64,000 bases of DNA, taken from positions 18,606 through 82,605 of the forward strand of contig JAHHID010000023.1 of NCBI GenBank assembly GCA_019359015.1, given 5' to 3'. Made by a program: the position numbers and the translations under genes. This document shows, in pieces, positions 57,015 through 64,000 of the stretch. The stretch is from Spirirestis rafaelensis WJT71-NPBG6. Its GTDB lineage: Bacteria; Cyanobacteriota; Cyanobacteriia; Cyanobacteriales; Nostocaceae. The notes under the pieces were generated by a model, which was given only the letters and a program-made list of their open reading frames with translations, ran no database searches and was not told where the DNA came from. Numbering within the stretch: position 1 is the stretch's first letter; each line of letters begins with the position of its first letter.

Positions 57015-57290
57015 GGAGAGGGGGACAGGGGGAGAGGGGGGCAGGGGGTGCAGGGGAGGCAGGGGAAGCAGGGGGGGCAGGGGGGGCAGGGGAAGCTTCG
57101 GGAGCAGGGGAGGCAGGGGAAGCTTCGGGAGCAGGGGGAGAGAAAAAAGACTTATCCGAAGCGTATTGGGGCAGGGGGGACAAGCAGACAAAAAGAATAA
57201 TTCTTCTTTCTCCCCCTCTCCCCATCCCCCCATCTCCCCATCCCCTTGTCCCCCCATCTCCCCCTCTCCCCATCCCCCTTCCCCGTGTTG
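57012..57290. repeat. Long polypurine/polypyrimidine low-complexity block
   Basis: 57012-57180 is a purine-rich strand of gcagggg units with gaagcttcgggagca twice. 57208-57288 is pyrimidine-rich (tccccatctcccc units). The two halves are broadly complementary. Open frames through it are low complexity and are not called as genes. Confidence 0.85.
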
Positions 57291-57512
57291 AGAGGCAAAC
57301 AGAATATCTTCAAGATTATCCGGAACGGCATCATTCTAATTGGTAGTTAAAATTGTGCTGAGATAAGAGATACATTTACCGCTATCCCTTATGAAAACTC
57401 AGGCAAAACAAGTAAGTGCATAAGCTCAGAAACCAGAACGTATTTACTTATAACAAAAGGTTCAAACTCCAAAAAAGCAACTTGAAAATCATAAATTATT
57501 AGGAGAACGGTC
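57291..57512. other. Upstream region of the nitrogenase-associated small gene
   Basis: 222 bases, AT-rich, with a ribosome site AGGAGAACGGTC directly before the ATG at 57513. No regulator site could be assigned with confidence. Confidence 0.45.
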
Positions 57513-57800
57513 ATGACAAGCTTTACCCCAATCCAATCACAAAACGATTTACTACACCCAGTTCGCCAGTGGATGGAATCAAGAGAAATTAATAATCCTA
57601 AACTTGCCCATTTCTTATGTCAACTTATTCCTGCTCAATGTCCTTTTGAAAGAGATATCAAAGTATTTGGACGCAAATTATTTCACATTCCCCCAATGTG
57701 TAAGTTAAATCCTCTTTATGAGCAAGTAGTTACTCTGCGTTTCAAAGCTTTGTGTTACCTTGCTGATGAATGCGGTGAAGATGTGACAGCTTATTGCTAA
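57513..57800 (+). CDS. Mo-dependent nitrogenase C-terminal-domain protein
   Basis: 95 aa. Matches the small cyanobacterial family named for Mo-dependent nitrogenase C-terminal domain: LLHPVRQWMESREI, NPKLAHFLCQLIPAQCPFER, DIKVFGRKLFHIPPMCKLNP, LYEQVVTLRFKALCYLADEC. Four conserved-looking cysteines. The family is found in many diazotrophic cyanobacteria, often outside nif clusters; the biochemical role is not known. No nif gene lies nearby. The AGGAGA ribosome site fixes the start. Confidence 0.88.
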   Translation: MTSFTPIQSQNDLLHPVRQWMESREINNPKLAHFLCQLIPAQCPFERDIKVFGRKLFHIPPMCKLNPLYEQVVTLRFKALCYLADECGEDVTAYC

Positions 57801-58189
57801 AATTTCATCTTTTTTTGATGCAACAGCGAAAAGTACATAGTTAATCACCTCTTCAGCCTTAATAAATCATTAGCTATACTTTGTGCAAACCTGTAAATAA
57901 TTCAGGCAGCCGACGCAGATATCTTTTCAATTTAAAGAGCTGAATTTAAAGCCTTACAGTGGCAAGCGGCTTTCTAAGCTTATTAATTTTCTCTAATACA
58001 TGTCTGGGAAATTGTCTATATTGTAGAGACGTTAGATGTAACGTCTCTACATGGTTTGATGTTTTTTTATATAGAAAAATGTAATGACTGTGTTTTTCGG
58101 TAAAATAGTAATATTAGTTTGCTTTTGATTTGGGCGAAACCAAACCCCTAAAACGGCTAAATAGTTTAATTTTGCACTGGCTGCGCTCA
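57801..58189. other. Intergenic region with one repeat hairpin
   Basis: 389 bases. The hairpin tgtagagacgtt / aacgtctctaca at 58022-58051 belongs to the family seen at 50804. No gene recognised; the promoter of the large hybrid kinase should lie downstream of it. Confidence 0.5.
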
Positions 58190-61100
58190 ATGAATAGGCG
58201 ATCTTCAAATAAATCTCAATCTGACCCTAGTGTTGCATCGACACCTAATGAGGGGCAACAGGACAGCTCTAATTTATTCCCCATTGTGGGGATTGGAGCG
58301 TCTGCGGGTGGATTAGAGGCATTCACGGAATTGGTGAAGCATTTGCCAAGTGATACTGGTATGGGATTTGTGTTCATACAGCACTTAGACCCTAATCATA
58401 AAAGTTTATTGAGCGAGATCCTTTCGAGATCAACTCAGATGTCGGTGAGTCAGGTGGTTGGGAATACAACCGTGGAACCAAACCACATTTATGTGATTCC
58501 ACCCAATAAGCAGATGACCATTTCTCAAGGAGTGCTGAAACTGATGCCCCGTGAGAAGATCCGTGGTCATGCAATGACGGTTGATACGTTCTTTCTTTCT
58601 TTAGCTGAGGAGCGGGGTAACAAAGCCATCGCCGTTGTTTTGTCAGGTGGCGATTCTGATGGGGCACAAGGAGCAAAGGCAATTAAAGCAGCTGGCGGTA
58701 TTACTTTTGCTCAGTGTGAAGACACTGCACAAATCGATAGTATGCCGAACACCGCTGTCGCCACCGGGCATGTAGACTTTATTTTACCACCGCGAGCGAT
58801 CGCCGAAGAGCTAGGAAAAATCAGCCGACATCCCTACATTGCCGGTTCCCCTTTAGTAAACTTCGTTGAAGAAATAGACAAACCAATTAAAGTTGATAAT
58901 GCCTTAGAAACCATCTTTTTATTGCTGCGGGCTGCTACGAAAGTTGACTTTACCCATTACAAACACACCACCTTGAAGCGGCGAATTCTCCGCCGGATGG
59001 TGCTGTACCAGATAGAACGATTGGAGGATTACGCCAGCTTTCTCCAAAACCATCCGTTAGAAGTACAGGCTTTGTATGAGGATCTTTTGATTAATGTCAC
59101 GAGTTTTTTTCGTGACCCCCAAGCCTTTGATGCCTTAAAGACTAAAATATTTCCCATAATTACCAAAGATAAATCGGCAGGGACACCCATCCGCATTTGG
59201 GTAGCGGGTTGTTCAACCGGGGAAGAAGCTTATTCTATTGCCATTTGCTTGCTGGAATTTTTAGAGACTCAGCCAATCAAACCGCCGATTCAAATTTATG
59301 CCACAGACATCTGTCAGAGTGCGATAGAAAAAGCGAGGGGAGGTATATATAAACACTCACAGGTAGGAGATATCTCGCCAGAACGTCTGCGACGCTTTTT
59401 TGTCCACGTAGAGGATGGCTACCAAATTAGTAAGCCAGTGCGCGAACTGTGTGTGTTTGCCAAGCAAAATTTGTGCGGCGATCCCCCATTTTCAAAGCTA
59501 GACCTGATTACCTGTCGGAATGTGATGATTTATTTTGGGGCGATTTTGCAGAAGAAGATTCTGCCAATCTTCCATTATGGTCTCAAACCAAGCGGATTTC
59601 TAATGTTAGGAACCTCGGAAACCGTGGGTGAATTCTTAGACTTGTTTTTGCTGGTTGATAGAAAGTACAAGATTTATGCCCGAAAGTTGACCCCAGCTCG
59701 GCTACCCCTAGATGTAGTAAGCAACAACTATCCCTTAAACTTAGAAAATCTTAGTCCACAAATCAAGGAAGATACTTTTACCGATCTTGACTTGCAGAAA
59801 CAGGCAGACCAAATAGTATTGAGTCGCTATGCCCCGGTCGGTGTGATTACAAACTACGATCTGGAGATTCTGCAATTTCGGGGACAAACTAGCTCGTATT
59901 TAGAACCAGCCCCTGGAAGGGCAAGTTTGAATCTGCTGAAGATGGTTCGAGAAAGCTTGCGGCTAGAACTCCGCACAGCAATTCAGCAAGCAAAAAAGCA
60001 GAACGTGCCAGTGAAAAAGGAGAACTTGCAAATTTGGTCAAACGAGCAGATGCGGCAGGTCAGTATTAACGTTATTCCCTTTCAAGCTCGCACGTCAGAA
60101 CAACGCTACTTTTTAATTCTATTTGAGGATGCTCCATCAATACCTCAGTTAGCAGAAACTAGCCGCGAGAAAACTACCCGGAGAAAGCAAGTATCCGACA
60201 ACGAAATAGCTCGGCTCCAAGAGGAGCTGGCATCTACTAAAGAGCATCTGCAAGCGATTATTGAGGAACAAGAAGCCTCGAATCAAGATTTGAGAGCTGC
60301 CAACGAGGAAATTCTCTCAAGCAATGAGGAATTGCAAAGTACGAATGAGGAACTGGAAACTGCTAAAGAAGAAATTCAAGCAGCAAATGAAGAATTAAAC
60401 ACCGTTAACGACGAACTGTATCGGCGCAATATCGAATCGAACCAGATCAGCAACGATTTGCAGAATTTGCTTAGTAGTACAAATATTCCGATTGTGATGC
60501 TAGGAGCCGATCTCCGCATCCGCCGCTTTACCCCCCTAGCACAACAAATTCTGAACTTGATTCCCACTGATGTCGGGCGACCGTTAGGAGATATTAATCT
60601 CAATCTCAACGTGTCAGACCTAGAGGAACAGATTTTGGATGTGATTAATAACCTCAGTGTTAAAGAGCAGGAAGTACAAGACCAGAAAGGGCATTGGTAT
60701 GACCTACGAATCCGCCCGTACCGAACAATGGACAATAAAATTGATGGTGCGGTGGTGATATTGGTAGATATTGACGCCCTCAAACGCAGTACAACGCAGC
60801 TTATAGAATCGCGCAATTATGCGGAAGCGATTATAGAGACGATGCTCCAACCCTTGGTGGTGCTGGATGCCCGGTTACAAGTCCTCAGCGCAAATCGGGC
60901 TTTCCATGAAATGTTCCAAGTAGAAGCAGGGCAAATAGAACAGCGCGTGGGGATTTTGGAATTAGGGAATGGACAATTGAATATTCCCCAGTTGCGATCG
61001 CTTCTGGAAGATATTATTCCCAGCAATAATCAGTTAGAAGCTTTTCAAAACTTGGAGCTTGAGTATGAGTCTGAGCACAGCGGACGCAAAACCTTGCTGG

Positions 61101-62398
61101 TTAATGCCCGCAAAATGTCTCAAGCAGATAATCGCGACTTGATTCTTTTGGCGATCGCTGACATCACGCAGCAAAAAAACTTGCTGACAGAACGCGCTCA
61201 ACTTCTGGCTCAAGAACAGTCAGCGCGGACTGCCGCTGAGACAGCTAACCGCATGAAGGATGAGTTTTTATCCGTCCTCTCTCACGAACTTAGGAATCCA
61301 CTTAATTCTCTAGTGGCATGGACGCAGTTGCTTCGCAGGCAACAATTTGACAAAAAAAGGGTCGAGCGTGGGCTTGAGGCGATCGAACAAAGTGCCAAAT
61401 TACAAACTCGACTCATTGAGGATTTGTTGGACATTTCTCGCATTACCTCAGCCAAGCTGCGCTTGGATTGCCAGATGATGCAGCTTACCCCCGTAATTAA
61501 CGCAGCGATTGAAATCGTCCGCGTGCCAGCAAACGCGAAAGACAGTCAAATTGTATACAGGTTTGATGATGCATCCGAACGAATATTTGGCGATCCCATC
61601 CGTTTACAGCAAGTCTTCTGGAATTTACTTTCTAACGCGATTAAATTCACCCCAGCACAAGGGCGAATTGAAGTTACATTAGATTATGTTGATTCAGTAG
61701 CCCAAATTAAAGTCAAGGACACGGGTAAAGGGATCAAGGCTGACTTTTTACCTTATGTTTTTGATCGCTTCTGGCAAGCCGATAGTTCTACAACCCGATC
61801 AAATAATGGACTGGGACTCGGACTGACGATTGTCCGTCACTTAGTTGAACTTCACGGCGGCACAGTGTACGCTGAAAGTTTGGGCGAGGGACAAGGAGCG
61901 ACATTTACCGTCAGGCTGCCGCTGCAAAGTAAAATTGAAGAACCTGCGCTAAACTCACCACAGGCAATCGACATGCGAATGCCAGTTCGGGATATCTCAT
62001 CCTTAGCGGGTGTAAGAGTCTTGATTGTGGATGATGCACCTGAGCTGCGTGAGTTATTAAAGGCAGTGCTTGAAGACTATCAAGCGACAGTAACAATAGT
62101 TGCCTCAGCAGATGAAGCGATCGCTACCCTAACAGCAAACCCATCTGCATATGATGTGTTGTTATCTGATATCAGTATGCCAGGGGAAGACGGCTATACA
62201 TTGATTCGCCGAGTCAGAAAACTGAGTGCCGAAGCTGGGGGACAAATTCCCGCAGCAGCGCTAACAGCAAATGCCAGAACCGAAGATTACGAGAATGCGA
62301 TCGCCGCAGGCTTTCAAATGCATCTCACTAAACCTCTACTGCCCGAACAGCTAGCATTTGCAGTTGCAAGTTTAGCAGGACGAATCACACAGGGTTAA
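58190..62398 (+). CDS. CheB-CheR-PAS hybrid histidine kinase with receiver
   Basis: 1402 aa from ATG 58190 (the frame opens at TTG 58130; no good ribosome site for either). Order: CheB methylesterase (IVGIGASAGGLEAF with the catalytic Ser, LSGGDSDGAQGAKA, MPNTAVATGHVDFIL; about 30-215); CheR methyltransferase (WVAGCSTGEEAYSIAI, LDLITCRNVMIYF; about 230-500); a long coiled coil (about 670-755, repeated NEELxxxNEE); two PAS domains; HisKA (FLSVLSHELRNPLNSL); HATPase (FWNLLSNAIKFT, GLGLGLTIVRHL); receiver (VRVLIVDDAPELREL, DISMPGEDGY). It has both methylation activities of chemotaxis with a kinase in one chain. No MCP lies beside it. Confidence 0.9.
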   Translation: MNRRSSNKSQSDPSVASTPNEGQQDSSNLFPIVGIGASAGGLEAFTELVKHLPSDTGMGFVFIQHLDPNHKSLLSEILSRSTQMSVSQVVGNTTVEPNHIYVIPPNKQMTISQGVLKLMPREKIRGHAMTVDTFFLSLAEERGNKAIAVVLSGGDSDGAQGAKAIKAAGGITFAQCEDTAQIDSMPNTAVATGHVDFILPPRAIAEELGKISRHPYIAGSPLVNFVEEIDKPIKVDNALETIFLLLRAATKVDFTHYKHTTLKRRILRRMVLYQIERLEDYASFLQNHPLEVQALYEDLLINVTSFFRDPQAFDALKTKIFPIITKDKSAGTPIRIWVAGCSTGEEAYSIAICLLEFLETQPIKPPIQIYATDICQSAIEKARGGIYKHSQVGDISPERLRRFFVHVEDGYQISKPVRELCVFAKQNLCGDPPFSKLDLITCRNVMIYFGAILQKKILPIFHYGLKPSGFLMLGTSETVGEFLDLFLLVDRKYKIYARKLTPARLPLDVVSNNYPLNLENLSPQIKEDTFTDLDLQKQADQIVLSRYAPVGVITNYDLEILQFRGQTSSYLEPAPGRASLNLLKMVRESLRLELRTAIQQAKKQNVPVKKENLQIWSNEQMRQVSINVIPFQARTSEQRYFLILFEDAPSIPQLAETSREKTTRRKQVSDNEIARLQEELASTKEHLQAIIEEQEASNQDLRAANEEILSSNEELQSTNEELETAKEEIQAANEELNTVNDELYRRNIESNQISNDLQNLLSSTNIPIVMLGADLRIRRFTPLAQQILNLIPTDVGRPLGDINLNLNVSDLEEQILDVINNLSVKEQEVQDQKGHWYDLRIRPYRTMDNKIDGAVVILVDIDALKRSTTQLIESRNYAEAIIETMLQPLVVLDARLQVLSANRAFHEMFQVEAGQIEQRVGILELGNGQLNIPQLRSLLEDIIPSNNQLEAFQNLELEYESEHSGRKTLLVNARKMSQADNRDLILLAIADITQQKNLLTERAQLLAQEQSARTAAETANRMKDEFLSVLSHELRNPLNSLVAWTQLLRRQQFDKKRVERGLEAIEQSAKLQTRLIEDLLDISRITSAKLRLDCQMMQLTPVINAAIEIVRVPANAKDSQIVYRFDDASERIFGDPIRLQQVFWNLLSNAIKFTPAQGRIEVTLDYVDSVAQIKVKDTGKGIKADFLPYVFDRFWQADSSTTRSNNGLGLGLTIVRHLVELHGGTVYAESLGEGQGATFTVRLPLQSKIEEPALNSPQAIDMRMPVRDISSLAGVRVLIVDDAPELRELLKAVLEDYQATVTIVASADEAIATLTANPSAYDVLLSDISMPGEDGYTLIRRVRKLSAEAGGQIPAAALTANARTEDYENAIAAGFQMHLTKPLLPEQLAFAVASLAGRITQG

Positions 62399-62440
62399 GG
62401 GGAGCAGGGGGAGCAGGGGGGAGAGGGGCAGGGGGGAGCG
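62399..62440. repeat. gcaggggg-type purine repeat
   Basis: Short low-complexity run (ggggagcagggggagcaggg) directly after the hybrid kinase stop, the same type as 57012-57180. Confidence 0.8.
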
Positions 62441-62515
62441 AATTGTATAGGATTTTTGTGAAACGGTATAAGAGAAGGTTTTTATAATAGCGATCGTATT
62501 GTATTTGGCATGGCG

Positions 62516-62670
62516 ACGTTATCTTATATCGGGGCAACGTTATCTTATATCGGGGCAACGTTATCTTATATCGGGGCAACGTTATCTTATATCGGGGCAA
62601 CGTTATCTTATATCGGGGCAACGTTATCTTATATCGGGGCAACGTTATCTTATATCGGGGCGACGTTATG
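62516..62670. repeat. Tandem array of a 21-bp unit, seven full copies and a partial one
   Basis: The unit acgttatcttatatcggggc a repeats without change from 62516 to 62662, followed by a degenerate half unit. Because 21 is a multiple of three, all frames stay open (for example ATLSYIG repeated), but no gene context supports translation. There are no spacers, so it is not a CRISPR array. Confidence 0.95.
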
Positions 62671-62709
62671 TGATTGCGTCCCGCTGACACAACAGACACA
62701 ACAATTGTT

Positions 62710-62845
62710 AGCAAAAAGCCCTCAGGCTATAAGCCTGGGGCTAAATATACAAAGCCTGCCTACGCAGGCTATATGAGTGTTAGAGCCTGCGTAGGCAGGC
62801 TTTGTTTGTGTAGCGATACCCTTCCAGGGTATTGTGGCAAAATTC
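62710..62845. repeat. Cluster of palindromic repeats
   Basis: Three hairpins in a row: ccctcaggctataagcctgggg, then agcctgcctacgcaggct and agcctgcgtaggcaggct, then taccc ttccagggta. The middle ones match the palindrome at 149-166. Confidence 0.85.
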
Positions 62846-63369
62846 GGATGCTCCCGCTGCATTATCAGTTGGTGCAGAAGAATTAATCACAACTGATACC
62901 ATTTCTCTATGAAGTTGAGCTTAATTCGACCCCCCTGTAGTCCCCCCTTGGCAAGGCTACGGTGTACACACAAATCGGAGTTACTTTGAGATCCGGGTTT
63001 TACCCCCCTTAATCCCACGCCACTTGCTACAACGGAGGGAACCTCCGCAACGCAGTGGCTCCCCTTAGAAAGGGGGGAAACAAGAAAATCTAGTTCCCTC
63101 CCCTTTCCAAGGGGAGGGTTAGGGTGGGGTAATTCGAGAACTGGTAGTGATTCGACCCCCCTGTAGTCCCCCCAAGGCATCGGGGGGACGGCGTAGCCGG
63201 GGGGTAATTATTAAGCGCATTGTTACAGAGAATTGGTATGAGAAAACAACAAAGCCTATGCATCGAGTAACAAATATTAGGGTAGTTTCTCTTCTTGATT
63301 AATTATAGGTATGAGAATTGATGGCAAAACAAACAAGCTCCCCGACTTATTAGATAATTCGGGAATCTG
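62846..63369. repeat. Repeat-rich region with direct and inverted copies, no gene
   Basis: attcgacccccctgtagtcc occurs at about 62925 and 63151 as a direct repeat. 63019-63059 is an inverted copy of the 183-223 palindrome. ccctcccctttccaagggga is a hairpin near 63098. No coding sequence was recognised. Confidence 0.75.
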
Positions 63370-63875
63370 TTAATCAAACCTCAAGTCTTTTATTGATGGC
63401 AACATCACAGTAAACGTAGTGCCTACACCTAATTGACTTTCTACAGCAATTTCACCGCTATGTAAATCAACAAGGGTTTTGACAATCGCTAGTCCTAATC
63501 CAGTACCGGGAATGCTATCGATATTGCGACCCCGATAAAATGGCTCAAATATTTGTTGTTGATCTTCTACCGAAATACCAATACCTGCATCTTTAATTTT
63601 AAAAATTATATTTTTATCTTCGGAATATAGTTCTAAGGTAACGCTGTTATGATCAGGCGAATATTTGATCGCATTCGAGAGCAAGTTAGTTAAGATATGC
63701 TCTAGCATTTCTGAGTCTAAATAAGCAGTTGTACAGCTATCTTGACTGACAAAATTGATTGATTGTTGGTTGCTATTCGCCAACTGCACCTGAGAGATAA
63801 TATCACGACAAAACTGATTTAGCTCGATTTCTGTTGGCTGGTACTCTAATTTTGCACCTTCTGTTTTAGCAAACC
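63370..63875 (-). pseudogene. Histidine kinase, C-terminal part, broken by an insertion
   Basis: About 165 residues remain. They end a HisKA region (AKTEGAKLEYQPTEIELNQF) and contain a full HATPase domain: ILTNLLSNAIKYSPDHNS, IFKIKDAGIGISVEDQQQIF, GTGLGLAIVKTLVDLHSG. The upstream coding sequence is replaced at 63876 by aggacttacgcaactggca, the same end as the MITE-like element at 40924. The phospho-His box is not present in the window. The 5' half may continue beyond the window if the insertion is small. Confidence 0.8.
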
Positions 63876-64000
63876 AGGACTTACGCAACTGGCATAAAGC
63901 GCGAGTGGGCAGACAGGGCAAACACATCTGAACATGACAAGCGCGGGGGTAGTGCGAGGGATTTGCGCTTCAAGGCATTCTCACAGACAGGCGATCGCCA
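63876..64000. mobile_element. End of an insertion element (continues beyond window)
   Basis: Starts with aggacttacgcaactggca, matching the terminal repeat of the 149-bp element at 40924-41072. The following sequence up to the window edge is different from that element and GC-richer, so this may be a full-length IS sharing the same ends. Confidence 0.5.

Noticed and set aside
56962..57346. Several Gly/Ala/Pro-rich open frames in the purine block
   Set aside because: Low-complexity translation of gcagggg repeats in several frames on both strands; no sign of coding.
62516..62670. CRISPR array
   Set aside because: Units are directly adjacent and identical, with no spacers and no cas genes nearby.
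62510..62776. 88-codon open frame through the 21-bp array on the plus strand, and a 109-codon one on the minus strand
   Set aside because: They exist only because the unit length is a multiple of three. No ribosome site and no family resemblance.

Overview
The window looks like chromosomal DNA of a filamentous, probably heterocyst-forming cyanobacterium (Nostocales-like). The evidence is the very frequent HIP1 octamer (GCGATCGC), the ndhA-ndhI-ndhG-ndhE-NAD kinase cluster, a PATAN-domain chemotaxis-like operon, a Mo-nitrogenase C-terminal-domain protein, and many short tandem and palindromic dispersed repeats of the kind known from Nostoc and Calothrix. No species can be named from sequence alone.

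Layout: 1-6.8 kb holds the end of a pentapeptide-repeat protein, glcF and glcE (glycolate dehydrogenase subunits), a type II NADH dehydrogenase, an ARMT1-like phosphatase and a DUF4112 protein. 7.0-19 kb is an accessory region. It has a GC-richer ytfQ-ytfR-ytfT-yjfF-like sugar ABC operon between two inverted remnants of one IS630-type element, two damaged group II introns, a tnpB fragment, an ISKra4-type relic and an IS630 element with recognisable ends. 19-22.7 kb has a DCC-family thioredoxin-like protein, an unknown protein, an FKBP lipoprotein and a decayed hemagglutinin-type gene invaded by repeats. 22.8-33 kb is mostly envelope-related: an outer-membrane protein, a metallo-beta-lactamase-fold hydrolase, murJ, a pentapeptide protein, an LCP-family ligase, a mannose-1-phosphate guanylyltransferase, a YidD-like ORF, an ABC1/UbiB kinase and an ABC-2 ATPase.

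33.2-40.8 kb is a minus-strand five-gene chemotaxis-like operon (PATAN-REC, CheY-like, CheW, MCP, CheA-REC) of the type that controls pili, motility or phototaxis. 41.6-52.1 kb is housekeeping: tRNA-Leu(UAG), alr, an HNH nuclease, a DHH phosphoesterase, sixA, citrate synthase, ndhAIGE and NAD kinase. 52.7-64 kb has a family-39-like glycosyltransferase, a DM13 protein, a sensor kinase, the nitrogenase-associated small protein, a giant CheB-CheR-PAS-kinase-receiver hybrid, a repeat-rich stretch with a 21-bp tandem array, and a histidine kinase broken by a MITE-like end.

No clearly new defence or biosynthetic system is evident. The most unusual material is the layered mobile-element region at 7-19 kb and the dispersed repeats that have entered genes, including an in-frame insertion in the sugar-transporter ATPase.
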